Origin: Erwinia piriflorinigrans CFBP 5888
Lineage (GTDB): Bacteria > Pseudomonadota > Gammaproteobacteria > Enterobacterales > Enterobacteriaceae
DNA length: 64,000 nucleotides
Direction: 5' to 3'
NCBI RefSeq assembly: GCF_001050515.1
Contig: NZ_CAHS01000014.1
Location: 62,001 to 126,000, forward strand
Part shown: positions 35,805 through 44,998 of the stretch, in pieces
How positions within the stretch are numbered: the first letter of the stretch is position 1
Layout of the letters: the number at the start of each line of letters is the position of its first letter
The notes under the pieces: model-generated
The model's input: only the letters and a program-made list of their open reading frames with translations
What the model was told of the DNA's origin: nothing
The model's database searches: none
Program-made: the position numbers and the translations under genes

Positions 35805-36917
35805 ATGTCGCTTTTTAAGCCTTTTTTGCACGATCGGTTTTTGCATCTGCTTATTGTTTTGGGTGTGATGTTGGCCTGTTTTGTGCCTTTCAGGCTCACT
35901 GAACTCCCGCAGGCCGTGGACTGGCCCACCATGATCATCTTGTGTGGTCTGCTAATGCTGACTAAGGGGATTGAGGCCAGCGGTTACTTCGATATGTTGG
36001 GCCGCCGCCTGTTGCAGCGATTTGAAAATCAGCGTCACCTGGCGCTGTTTCTGGTAAGCGCAGCGGCATTGCTCTCCACTTTTCTCACTAATGATGTGGC
36101 GCTGTTTATCGTTGTGCCTCTCACGCTTTCTCTGCGTAAGTATTCGTCACTTCCCATTGCCCGTTTGATTATTTTTGAAGCATTGGCTGTTAATGCCGGT
36201 TCACTGTTAACGCCCATTGGTAATCCACAAAACATCCTGCTGTGGCGTCATGGCACCTCCGGCTTTGGTGCATTTATCTGGCAGATGATGCCTCTGGCGC
36301 TATGGCTGTTTTTCTCTCTTCTTATACTGACTGCCTGCTGTTTTTCTGCGAGAAAAATCAAACGGCATTCGCCGCAGAATGAGACACCCTGGCAGCGGCG
36401 CTTGCTCTTTATTTGCGCGCTGCTTTACGTCCTGTTTATCATCACGCTTGAGCTGGATATTGCCTTATGGGGGCTGATGTTGGTGCTGGCAACCTGGCTG
36501 GTGCTGGCCCGGCGGCTGTTGTTGAGCATCGACTGGTGCCTGCTGGCGGTATTTATTGTCATGTTCATCGATGTGTTTTTATTCTCACGATTGCCGCTTG
36601 TTCAGTCATGGTTACCCACAGTGAATCAACTCCCGGAAAGTGGGCAATTTCTACTGGCGGCAGGCTTATCGCAGGTAATGAGCAATGTCCCGGCCACTAT
36701 CCTGCTGCTTGGCAACCAGCCGCCTTCGGTACTCCTGGCCTGGGCGGTAAATATCGGCGGTTTTGGCCTGCTGCCCGGCTCACTGGCAAATCTGATTGCG
36801 TTGAGAATGGCGCAGGGAAACTGTATCTGGTGGAGCTTTCACTATTATTCGCTGCCCGTATTAGGCTGGTCTTTGCTCAGTGGCTGGGGTCTTTATGTAC
36901 TGATTCACCGCATCTAA
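35805..36917 (+). CDS. ybiR: Predicted inner-membrane transporter YbiR (ArsB/NhaD-like)
   Basis: A 370-residue anion/arsenite-permease-superfamily protein with about ten membrane helices. Blocks identical in pattern to E. coli YbiR are ALLSTFLTNDVALFIVVPLTL, RLIIFEALAVNAGSLLTPIG, then NPQNIL, and AVNIGGFGLLPGSLANLIALRMA. I start at 35805 (MSLFKPFLHD) to match the E. coli N-terminus; ATGs at 35799 and 35802 are also possible and no clear ribosome-binding site decides. Substrate unknown. 89 bases after mntR. Confidence 0.88.
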   Translation: MSLFKPFLHDRFLHLLIVLGVMLACFVPFRLTELPQAVDWPTMIILCGLLMLTKGIEASGYFDMLGRRLLQRFENQRHLALFLVSAAALLSTFLTNDVALFIVVPLTLSLRKYSSLPIARLIIFEALAVNAGSLLTPIGNPQNILLWRHGTSGFGAFIWQMMPLALWLFFSLLILTACCFSARKIKRHSPQNETPWQRRLLFICALLYVLFIITLELDIALWGLMLVLATWLVLARRLLLSIDWCLLAVFIVMFIDVFLFSRLPLVQSWLPTVNQLPESGQFLLAAGLSQVMSNVPATILLLGNQPPSVLLAWAVNIGGFGLLPGSLANLIALRMAQGNCIWWSFHYYSLPVLGWSLLSGWGLYVLIHRI

Positions 36918-37034
36918 CCACAGATAAATCTTTATTGTCAGGAAAGCCTGGTATTTGTCAGTTTTGCTCCTATGGTTATATCAGGCTGAATAATTGCGTC
37001 CCCGCTTTGGTGACGCCCTGCATTGATGGATACT

Positions 37035-38168
37035 ATGGCTAAGCAAACCCCCTCCGCACCCGATGATGAATCCCTGCCACAAACTGAATCACACCCGGCC
37101 GAAGATGGTCAGGACGATGAAAAAAGCCGTCCGCGCCCGGGCAAGAAACCGCTGATTATTCTGGGCATGGTGATTGTTGTCATGCTATTGATTGCGCTGG
37201 TTTTCTGGTTGATGAACCGCAATATTGAAACCACTGATGATGCTTTTACCGAGGCGGATGCGGTGACTATCGCGCCGAAAGCATCGGGTTATATCACGCA
37301 GTTAAAGGTGCGAGATAACCAGCGGGTGAATAAAGGGGATCTGCTGGTGGTGATTGATGTGCGCGACGCCAGCGCTCAGCGCGATCAGGCTAAAGCGCAA
37401 CTCGGCGTTGCCGTGGCGCAGTTACATCAGGCACAGGCGCAGCTGGAGCTGGCGCGGGTACAGTATCCGGCACAGAAAGAGCAGGCGTTGGCGCAGCTGG
37501 CTCGGGCTGAAGCCAACTATCTTAACGCGCGTGAAGATGATAAACGTCAGCGCGGCGTCGATCCGCGGGCAACCTCGCAGCGTAATATCGATGCCGCCAG
37601 CGCCCAGCTACGCAGTGCTAAAGCAGAGCTGAAAAATGCGCAGGCTCAGGTTGCCGTCGCCTCGCAGGTGGCTTTACAGATCCGTCAGCAGGAGACCAGC
37701 GTCGAAGCGCGTCAGAGCCAGGTCGATCAGGCGCAGGCGCAGCTCAACACCGCCAGCCTTAACCTCTCTTACACCGAGGTGCGTGCGCCTTATGATGGCT
37801 TTATTACCAAACGCAATGTGCAGGTGGGCACGCTGGTGCAGGCGGGATCTTCTCTGTTTTCTCTGGTATCACCGGATATGTGGATCGTGGCGAACTTTAA
37901 AGAGTCCCAGCTTGCGCGCATGAAACCGGGTAGCAAAGTGGATATCAGCGTCGATGCCTGGCCCGATCTGAAGCTAAAAGGCCATGTGGACAGCGTGCAG
38001 ATGGGCAGTGGTTCACGCTTTTCTGCCTTCCCGTCTGAAAATGCCACCGGGAACTACGTGAAAATCGTTCAGCGTGTGCCGGTGAAAATCGTGATTGATA
38101 GCGGGCTGGATGCCAACCGTCCTTTGCCGATTGGCCTGTCGGTTGAACCTAAGGTGACGCTGGAATGA
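37035..38168 (+). CDS. EmrA-type membrane-fusion protein
   Basis: Periplasmic adaptor of a tripartite drug exporter. A charged cytosolic start is followed by one membrane helix (LIILGMVIVVMLLIALVFWL, about 41-60), a first lipoyl half-motif (ITQLKVRDNQRVNKGDLLVVID), a long Gln/Ala-rich coiled coil (about 115-230), a second half-motif (APYDGFITKRNVQVGTLVQA) and a barrel. ATGs at 37026 and 37035 are both possible. The stop overlaps the EmrB-like start by 4 bases. Paralogue of, not necessarily orthologous to, E. coli EmrA. Confidence 0.87.
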   Translation: MAKQTPSAPDDESLPQTESHPAEDGQDDEKSRPRPGKKPLIILGMVIVVMLLIALVFWLMNRNIETTDDAFTEADAVTIAPKASGYITQLKVRDNQRVNKGDLLVVIDVRDASAQRDQAKAQLGVAVAQLHQAQAQLELARVQYPAQKEQALAQLARAEANYLNAREDDKRQRGVDPRATSQRNIDAASAQLRSAKAELKNAQAQVAVASQVALQIRQQETSVEARQSQVDQAQAQLNTASLNLSYTEVRAPYDGFITKRNVQVGTLVQAGSSLFSLVSPDMWIVANFKESQLARMKPGSKVDISVDAWPDLKLKGHVDSVQMGSGSRFSAFPSENATGNYVKIVQRVPVKIVIDSGLDANRPLPIGLSVEPKVTLE

Positions 38169-39733
38169 CTTCCGGCCAGAGCTGGAAGCCAGCCAGTAAC
38201 CCGTGGCTGGTGGCGATGACGGTGACGCTGGCGGTGTTTATGGAGATCCTTGACACCACGATCGTCAACGTGGCTTTGCCACACGTCGCCGGGTCGCTAT
38301 CGGCCAGTTACGACGAATCCACCTGGGTTCTGACCTCTTATCTGGTGGCTAACGGCATTGTTTTACCCATCTCGGCCTTTCTTAGTCGCCTGCTGGGTCG
38401 TAAACAGTTCTTTCTGATTTGCATCGTCATGTTTACCGTCTGTTCCTTCCTGTGTGGTATTGCCACGGAGCTGTGGCAGATCATTTTGTTCCGCGTGCTG
38501 CAGGGCTTTTTTGGCGGTGGTTTACAGCCGGTTCAGCAGTCGGTGCTGCTGGACTACTTTAAACCCGCCGATCGCGGTAAGGCATTTGGCCTGTCATCCA
38601 TCGCGGTGATCGTCGCCCCCGTGCTTGGCCCGACTCTGGGTGGCTGGATCACCGATAACTACAGCTGGCGCTGGGTGTTCTTCATCAATATCCCGGTGGG
38701 GATCCTCAGCGTGCTGGCTATTTATCAATTGCTGGAAGATCCGCCGTGGGAGCGCAAATGGGCGAAGGGTAAACTCAGCGTTGACTATATTGGCATCGGG
38801 CTGATCACTCTCGGACTTGGCTGTCTACAGGTGATGATGGATCGCGGTGAAGATGCAGACTGGTTCCAGTCCAGTTTTATTGTCACTTTCGCCCTGTTAG
38901 CACTGACCGGCATTGTCGGCGCTATTTATTGGCTGATGTATGCCAAAAAGCCGGTGGTGGATCTGCATGTGTTGAAGGACCGTAACTTTGCGGTGGCCTG
39001 CCTGCTGATGGCGGGAATGGCGGCCATTCTCTACGGCAGTTCGGTGGTTATTCCGCAGCTGGCACAGCAGGATCTCGGTTACACCGCGACCTTGTCGGGT
39101 CTGGTGCTGTCGCCGGGAGCAGTACTGATTGTGCTCTCTATTCCACTGGTATTAAAACTCATGCCGCTGGTGCAAACGCGCCTGCTGATTGCCTTTGGTT
39201 TTATGCTGCTGGGCGTGTCGTTTATCTATTCCTCAACCCTGACGCCGAATATTGATTTCACCACTCTGGTGCTGATGCGTAGCTTCCAGACCATCGGTCT
39301 GGGTTTCCTGTTTGTGCCGCTGACCACCATTGCTTTTGTGACGATCCCGCAGCGGCTGAATGCCGATGCATCGGCGCTATTTACCATGTTCCGCAATGTC
39401 GCCGGGTCGATCGGTATTTCGCTATCCACCGCGATGATCACCGAGCGTTCACAGGTGCGCAGCGCGCAGCTGGCGGACAGCATGACCCCACTCAACGAAC
39501 CCTTTAATTTGGCGCTGGAGCGTTGGACGCAGGGCGTCAGGGACTTTGTGCATACCGCTGGCGACCCGCTCACCGTTGCCACCGGGCAGCTGTATAAACA
39601 GATGATCGTACAGGCGCGTTTCCTTGCCTATATTGACGTTTTTATGGGCCTCAGCATTGTTGCCCTGATCCTTATTCCATTTTGTTTACTGCTGGCTCCG
39701 ATTAAGAGCGAGGGCAGTGCGGGAGCACACTGA
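38165..39733 (+). CDS. EmrB-type DHA2 major-facilitator drug exporter
   Basis: A 522-residue, 14-helix proton-driven exporter of the EmrB/QacA (DHA2) class. Motif A is seen as ISAFLSRLLGRKQFFL, and the class motif LDTTIVNVALPHVAGSL is in helix 1, with APVLGPTLGGWITDNYSWRWVFFINIPVG (motif C) in helix 5. Works with the upstream adaptor and the downstream outer membrane channel. Substrates unknown. Confidence 0.92.
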   Translation: MTSGQSWKPASNPWLVAMTVTLAVFMEILDTTIVNVALPHVAGSLSASYDESTWVLTSYLVANGIVLPISAFLSRLLGRKQFFLICIVMFTVCSFLCGIATELWQIILFRVLQGFFGGGLQPVQQSVLLDYFKPADRGKAFGLSSIAVIVAPVLGPTLGGWITDNYSWRWVFFINIPVGILSVLAIYQLLEDPPWERKWAKGKLSVDYIGIGLITLGLGCLQVMMDRGEDADWFQSSFIVTFALLALTGIVGAIYWLMYAKKPVVDLHVLKDRNFAVACLLMAGMAAILYGSSVVIPQLAQQDLGYTATLSGLVLSPGAVLIVLSIPLVLKLMPLVQTRLLIAFGFMLLGVSFIYSSTLTPNIDFTTLVLMRSFQTIGLGFLFVPLTTIAFVTIPQRLNADASALFTMFRNVAGSIGISLSTAMITERSQVRSAQLADSMTPLNEPFNLALERWTQGVRDFVHTAGDPLTVATGQLYKQMIVQARFLAYIDVFMGLSIVALILIPFCLLLAPIKSEGSAGAH

Positions 39734-39734
39734 C

Positions 39735-41282
39735 ATGAACGTTCCTTTTTATTTTCGCCGCTCGGGAAACGGCGTGCTGATAGCGGCAGCGATGTCGCTT
39801 AGCGGCTGTGCGCTGGGGCCGGATTATCAGCCACCCAAGGCCAACACACCGGCTGCATTTAACAGCGTGCAGGCGCAAGGGGGAGCGAAACCGTTGACGT
39901 CAGCCACCCGCACCGACTGGTGGAAAGCGTTTAACGACCCGCAGTTGAATAGCCTGATAGAGCGGGCGGTACAGGGCAATCTGTCCCTGCAACAGGCGGT
40001 GCTGCGCATTGCCGGGGCGCGTCAGCAGCTAAATCAGGCTCGCGGGGCGTGGGCACCTGCGGTGAGCAGCAATGCGCGTTTTACGCGCCAGCAGCTGGGA
40101 GTCAAAGGTGAACTGGAATCGCAAGGGATCGACCATCAGCTCAATGGGGTAGACGGCGCTGACACGGTGCGTCCGGCGCTGGACAGCCTGGAGAAACCCA
40201 TTGGCCTCTATCAGGGCAGTTTCGATGCTTCATGGGAACTGGATCTGTGGGGCAAGGTGCGCCGCCAGGTTGAGATGGCAGATGCCCGGCAGCAGCAGTC
40301 GGTAGAAGAGCGCAATGACGCGCTGGTATCGCTGGAAGCCGAAGTAGCCCGCGCTTATCTACAGCTGCGCGGCGCACAGGCCATAACCCAGACGATACAA
40401 ACGCAAATTGATGTGGCACAGCAGACGCTGTTTCTGACGCAAAGCCAGCAGCAAAATGGGCTGGCGTCGCAGACTAACGTAGAAAATTCACGCGCGCAGC
40501 TAAATTCGCTGCGTGCGCAGCTGCCGCAGTACCAGGCGCAGATCCATCAGGCAATGAACGGGCTTGCGGTCTTAACCGGTCGGATGCCCGGCGCGCTGGA
40601 TGCTGAACTGACGCCGCCTAAAACGCTACCGGTTTTACCCGCAGCTATACCGGTTGGCGTGCCTTCCGAACTGGCGCGCCGCCGTCCTGATGTACGCGCC
40701 GCTGAAGCCAGTCTGCATGCGGCCACGGCCAATATTGGCGTTTCGGTGGCGCAACTGTTCCCCAGCCTGTCGCTTAGCGGGCAGTTTGGCATGCGTAACA
40801 GCGACGCCAGCTATCTGGATAACTGGAGCAGCCATTTTTACAGCTTTGGGCCGTCGGTGACTTTGCCGATTTTCCAGGGAGGAAGACTGGTTTCCAGCGT
40901 AAAACTGGCGCGAGCGCAGCAGGCCAGCGCTGCGCTGCAATATCGCCAGACGGTACTGACGGCGCTACAGGACGTAGAAAATGCGTTAGTCAGCTACCGC
41001 AGCGATCTGCAACAGGTCACCGGGCTGGATGATAGCGTACAGGCGTTGCAAAACGCCTTTCATCTTGCCAGCGATAGCTATCGTCAGGGGCTGTCATCAT
41101 TTATTGAACCCCTTGACGCGCAGCGCCAGCTGGCGCAGGCGCAGCAGCAGGCTGAGCAGGCGAGGGTGCAAAGTCGTCTTGACCTGGTGGCGCTGTATAA
41201 GGCGCTCGGCGGCGGGTGGGAGATCTGGCAGAACGTTAAGTTGCCAGACTACCCGGTATTTGGCGCGGCTGGGGAGCCGTGA
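39735..41282 (+). CDS. Outer membrane factor lipoprotein (NodT/OprM family)
   Basis: The outer membrane channel of the trio. Starting at ATG 39735 gives a lipoprotein signal, LIAAAMSLSGC, with lipobox Cys25 before ALGPDYQPP. Two homologous OEP repeats follow (DWWKAFNDPQLNSLIERAVQGN, RQQLNQARGAW and later RRPDVRAAEASLHAATANIGV, FPSLSLSG). Its start lies 1 base past the exporter stop, so all three genes are one operon. Enterobacterial EmrAB normally relies on TolC, so a dedicated channel is notable. Confidence 0.92.
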   Translation: MNVPFYFRRSGNGVLIAAAMSLSGCALGPDYQPPKANTPAAFNSVQAQGGAKPLTSATRTDWWKAFNDPQLNSLIERAVQGNLSLQQAVLRIAGARQQLNQARGAWAPAVSSNARFTRQQLGVKGELESQGIDHQLNGVDGADTVRPALDSLEKPIGLYQGSFDASWELDLWGKVRRQVEMADARQQQSVEERNDALVSLEAEVARAYLQLRGAQAITQTIQTQIDVAQQTLFLTQSQQQNGLASQTNVENSRAQLNSLRAQLPQYQAQIHQAMNGLAVLTGRMPGALDAELTPPKTLPVLPAAIPVGVPSELARRRPDVRAAEASLHAATANIGVSVAQLFPSLSLSGQFGMRNSDASYLDNWSSHFYSFGPSVTLPIFQGGRLVSSVKLARAQQASAALQYRQTVLTALQDVENALVSYRSDLQQVTGLDDSVQALQNAFHLASDSYRQGLSSFIEPLDAQRQLAQAQQQAEQARVQSRLDLVALYKALGGGWEIWQNVKLPDYPVFGAAGEP

Positions 41283-41300
41283 GGAATTCGGGGTAAAGTA

Positions 41301-41326
41301 CGCACGGCCATCAATCAGGCCGTGCG
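41301..41326. terminator. Bidirectional terminator-like hairpin between the efflux operon and the chemoreceptor
   Basis: CGCACGGCC (41301-41309) pairs perfectly with GGCCGTGCG (41318-41326) over 8 bases. It lies between two convergent genes and may end both transcripts, though neither side has a long U-run. Confidence 0.6.
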
Positions 41327-41361
41327 TGGCTTATCAGCCGGATGGCTGGAGAGCAAAAGGC

Positions 41362-42924
41362 TTAGCGCGCCTGCTCCAGATTGAACAATTTAACCGTATC
41401 GTGCAGATGTGAAACCTGCTCTTTTAACGAATTGCAGGATGAAGAAGATTGCTGGACCAGGCTGTAATTCAGTTGGGTCAGTTTATCCAGCTCATTAACG
41501 GCAATCCCTACCTGCGTAATCCCACTTTTCTGCTCTTGCGAGGCGACGGATATCTCATTGATGATATCTCTGAGGTTCTTCGCTGAGTCAACAATATCGG
41601 TGATGTTGTTTGTTGCCGTTACGGCCAGCGCTGAACTCTTGTCAACGCGTCCCGACGACTCTTTGATCAGACTTTCCACATCTTTTGCCGCATCGGAACA
41701 GCGTTGGGCCAGGTTTCTTACCTCTCCAGCCACTACGGCAAATCCTCTGCCGCTTTCGCCCGCGCGTGCGGCTTCAACTGCCGCATTCAGGGCTAATATA
41801 TTCGTCTGGAAGGCAATGCTTTTTATCAGATTTGTCACATCGGAAATTTTGTTCGAACTCTCTTCTATATCGGCGATGGTATCGCGCACATCATTCACCA
41901 CCTTGCCGCCACCTTCTGCCGTTTCTGCGGCAAGTGAAGCCACGCTGGCCGCCTGGTTGGCATTCTCCGAGTTTCTGGCAACGGTTTGCGTGATCTGCTC
42001 CATACTGGCCGCAGTCTCCTCCAGCGAAGCCGCCTGTTGTTCAGTACGCGAAGATAAGTCGTTATTGCCATCCACCAGCAGGTTAATTTCAGCAAGGATC
42101 ACTTCTGAACCGGCACGCACGCTTTTCACCGTGGCATACAGCGACTGCTGCATTTCCATTAATCCAATGGCTAGTAAGTTCATTTCGGTTTTAGAAGAGG
42201 AGTTTGTCTCAATCTTACCGCTAAGATCGCCCGATTTTATTGAATCAATAAACAGCAGCGCTTTATTTAAAGGGGTAATCAACGTCGTGCGCAGCGCGCT
42301 CCAGCAAATAAACACCATTAATATCATTACCAGTCCGAGGCAGGAAAGAATGACGATCATGGAATCAAATACGCGCTGATTTTCAGCGTAGGTTTTGCTG
42401 GAAATATCATTAGCAGCCGAACGCCAGGCGTCATATGACTGAAGCATTTGTTCAAAAGAAGGCGCAAGATTATAAGATAATATCTGCTTTAAATCCTTAC
42501 CTTTAGCGATTGTGACAATTTGCTGTAATTGCAGATGAAAATCATCAAATGATTTATCGAGATCTGTCGAAAGCTGACTGTCCAGTCCTTCAACGTCTCC
42601 CGCTTTTTTAAACTCTGTATACCATTGCTGAGTTTTTTGCAGTTCCTCCTCTGCTGCATTAATCATGGCGATGGCCTTTTCGCTGTCCGGGCCACCATCC
42701 TGCAACCAGATTACCGTTCTGTTCATATTGCTACGCACAGCATTCATGGCAAACCAGGTGTTAGTCAGTAGTGCGACTTTTTTATTGGACTCGGTAATGG
42801 TCGACAAGCTGTTTTTGTTGCTGTTGCTGGTGTAAAGATAAAATCCTCCGGTGATACATTGCAGCAGGACAAAAACAATAATAATGCTTGATACCAGGGT
42901 CGAGGTTCTGACTTTTTTTAGCAT
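41362..42924 (-). CDS. Methyl-accepting chemotaxis protein (Tsr/Tar type)
   Basis: A 520-residue transmembrane chemoreceptor. First helix about 11-33 ([20 protein letters not shown]), periplasmic four-helix-bundle sensor about 35-185, second helix about 188-208, HAMP about 209-262, then the signalling coiled coil. The hairpin tip reads [20 protein letters not shown] then [18 protein letters not shown], nearly invariant in receptors. It ends LFNLEQAR and lacks the C-terminal NWETF-type pentapeptide that docks CheR/CheB in Tsr and Tar, so it probably relies on another receptor for adaptation. Ligand unknown. Promoter is of the flagellar class. Confidence 0.93.
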   Translation of the reverse strand: MLKKVRTSTLVSSIIIVFVLLQCITGGFYLYTSNSNKNSLSTITESNKKVALLTNTWFAMNAVRSNMNRTVIWLQDGGPDSEKAIAMINAAEEELQKTQQWYTEFKKAGDVEGLDSQLSTDLDKSFDDFHLQLQQIVTIAKGKDLKQILSYNLAPSFEQMLQSYDAWRSAANDISSKTYAENQRVFDSMIVILSCLGLVMILMVFICWSALRTTLITPLNKALLFIDSIKSGDLSGKIETNSSSKTEMNLLAIGLMEMQQSLYATVKSVRAGSEVILAEINLLVDGNNDLSSRTEQQAASLEETAASMEQITQTVARNSENANQAASVASLAAETAEGGGKVVNDVRDTIADIEESSNKISDVTNLIKSIAFQTNILALNAAVEAARAGESGRGFAVVAGEVRNLAQRCSDAAKDVESLIKESSGRVDKSSALAVTATNNITDIVDSAKNLRDIINEISVASQEQKSGITQVGIAVNELDKLTQLNYSLVQQSSSSCNSLKEQVSHLHDTVKLFNLEQAR

Positions 42925-43366
42925 GGGATTTCCAGTGGTGGGGAGGAGCTATGTTAATTAGTTATCGTCAACATCTGCGCAAAACTTTAGCCAGACCTAA
43001 ACGATAAATTTCCCACACTATCCACCACATTTTGCGAAGTGTGCAGCCCGCCGGAGTCCTCTTGCTCCACGGCACGCGACGACAATTTTTTGTATTTTTT
43101 ATTTCATTTTTATTGTAAATAGAAAAAAAAGACAGTGATAGCAAGCATATTTATCCAGAATAAACCTTAAATAGACGATATTGCTGCCATGATCACAGTT
43201 TGTGGGAAAAAATGAGATCTATGACGCAGAAATTTAATTTCATTATCAACAAAAACGAATTAAATGGTTTAAATTAAAACTGGCATGTGACCATTGTTGA
43301 TGCCAACGGATGCGTATCTGGTCCATTTCCTTACTCACCAGGTTGATAAGAGGTCAAGGTAGCACC
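42925..43366. other. Gap between the chemoreceptor and the sugar porter
   Basis: 442 bases, AT-rich after about 43080. The left end carries the sigma-28 promoter of the receptor. The rest must hold the sugar porter promoter; I see no clear regulator site and no convincing reading frame. Confidence 0.4.
42962..42989 (-). promoter_or_regulatory. Sigma-28 (FliA) promoter of the chemoreceptor
   Basis: On the minus strand TAAAGTTT (42989-42982) is followed after 12 bases by GACGATAA (42969-42962). The consensus is TAAAGTTT-N11-GCCGATAA; one base of each feature differs. It lies 38 bases before the ATG. Confidence 0.8.
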
Positions 43367-44857
43367 ATGACTAGAGAACAATATATTACCCTTAACCGGG
43401 CATCAGGGCCGAACAGCAGCACTAAAACGGAACCCTTCGTGAAGGTGATCGCGGCTGTTGCCACGCTCGGCGGCCTGCTGTTTGGTTATGATACTGGCGT
43501 TATTTCCGGCGCACTGCTGTTTATGGGCGATGAACTTCATCTGACGCCTTTCACCACGGGGCTGGTCACCAGTTCACTGCTCTTTGGTGCCGCCTTTGGC
43601 GCACTGCTCTCCGGGGCCTTCGCTAATGCGGCCGGACGTAAGAAAATCATTATTATCCTGGCGATGATTTTTGCTGTTGGAGCCGCCGGTACGGCTCTGG
43701 CACCTAACGTCGGGTGGATGATTTTCTTCCGTCTGATCCTCGGCGTCGCGGTCGGTGGCGCTTCGGCGACGGTGCCGGTGTATATCGCCGAAATTGCTCC
43801 GGCTAACAAACGCGGCCAGTTGGTGACTTTGCAGGAACTGATGATCGTCAGCGGTCAGCTGCTGGCCTATATCTCTAATGCCGGATTCAATGCGGCATGG
43901 GGTGGCAGCGAAACCTGGCGCTGGATGCTGGCTTTAGCCACTGTCCCGGCGGTGCTGCTGTGGTTCGGCATGATGTTTATGCCGGATACCCCGCGCTGGT
44001 ACGCGATGCACGGCAGGCTGGCGGAAGCCCGACGGGTGCTCGAACGCACCCGTGCACGGGAAGACGTTGACTGGGAAATGGAAGAGATTGAGGAGACGCT
44101 GGCAGAAGAAGAGGATCGCGGAAAAGTTGGCCTGCGCGATCTGGCAAAGCCGTGGCTGCTGAAGCTGTTCTTTATAGGTATCGGTATCGCGGTGATCCAG
44201 CAAACCTCCGGCGTGAACACCATTATGTACTATGCGCCGACCATGCTGAAGGCCGTGGGTATGAGCACCAACGCGGCGCTGTTTGCCACCATTGCCAACG
44301 GCGCGGCATCCGTACTGATGGCGTGCGTGGGCATCTGGTTATTGGGCAAAATCGGGCGGCGCACCATGACGCTGATTGGCCAGTTTGGCTGTACCTTTAG
44401 CCTGCTGTTTATTGCTGCGGTCAGCTTCTTTATGCCGGAAACCGTGAATGGCCAGGTGGATGCACTGCGCGGCTATCTGGTGCTGCTCGGAATGCTGATG
44501 TTCCTCAGCTTCCAGCAGGGCTTCCTGTCACCAGCCACCTGGCTGCTGCTGTCGGAGATTTTTCCGACCCGTCTGCGTGGGGTGTTTATGGGGAGTGCGA
44601 TCTTCGCGATGTGGATTGCCAACTTCCTGATTTCACTGGCATTCCCGATGCTGTTAGCCAGCGTAGGTCTGTCTGGTGCATTCCTGAGCTTTGCGCTGAT
44701 AGGTATCCTGTCGGGTATTTTTGTTATCAGGTGCGTACCGGAAACGCGCAACCGCAGCCTGGAGCAAATCGAACATTATCTGCATGACTGGCTAAGTAAC
44801 GATGACGATGAACGGCAGTCTCTGGCGGCAGTAAAACGCCAGGCAGCCGGCCATTAA
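43367..44857 (+). CDS. Sugar porter family MFS transporter
   Basis: A 496-residue, twelve-helix proton-sugar or polyol symporter of the XylE/GalP/IolT type. Signatures are GLLFGYDTGVISGALLF (helix 1), NAAGRKKIIII (motif A), PVYIAEIAPANKRGQLVTLQEL, QQTSGVNTIMYYAPTM and the terminal PETRNRSLEQIE. The start at 43367 (MTREQYITLN) is chosen because the upstream extension is non-family. Substrate cannot be fixed by sequence; inositol or a pentose/hexose are options. A GC-rich hairpin follows. Confidence 0.9.
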   Translation: MTREQYITLNRASGPNSSTKTEPFVKVIAAVATLGGLLFGYDTGVISGALLFMGDELHLTPFTTGLVTSSLLFGAAFGALLSGAFANAAGRKKIIIILAMIFAVGAAGTALAPNVGWMIFFRLILGVAVGGASATVPVYIAEIAPANKRGQLVTLQELMIVSGQLLAYISNAGFNAAWGGSETWRWMLALATVPAVLLWFGMMFMPDTPRWYAMHGRLAEARRVLERTRAREDVDWEMEEIEETLAEEEDRGKVGLRDLAKPWLLKLFFIGIGIAVIQQTSGVNTIMYYAPTMLKAVGMSTNAALFATIANGAASVLMACVGIWLLGKIGRRTMTLIGQFGCTFSLLFIAAVSFFMPETVNGQVDALRGYLVLLGMLMFLSFQQGFLSPATWLLLSEIFPTRLRGVFMGSAIFAMWIANFLISLAFPMLLASVGLSGAFLSFALIGILSGIFVIRCVPETRNRSLEQIEHYLHDWLSNDDDERQSLAAVKRQAAGH

Positions 44858-44863
44858 ACCTTT

Positions 44864-44885
44864 CAGCCGGGGATCCCCCCGGCTG
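44864..44885 (+). terminator. Hairpin after the sugar porter
   Basis: CAGCCGGGG (44864-44872) pairs with CCCCGGCTG (44877-44885) over 4 bases, followed after a few bases by a short T run. Confidence 0.6.
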
Positions 44886-44998
44886 TACTGATTTTGCCTG
44901 CCGCTTTTCCTCTGCCAGAGTGCTGTATGCCCCGCGCCTTTTTTTTGGCATAATGCGCGCTGATTTACCCACTCATCTCGCAAACGAAAGGCTATCCT

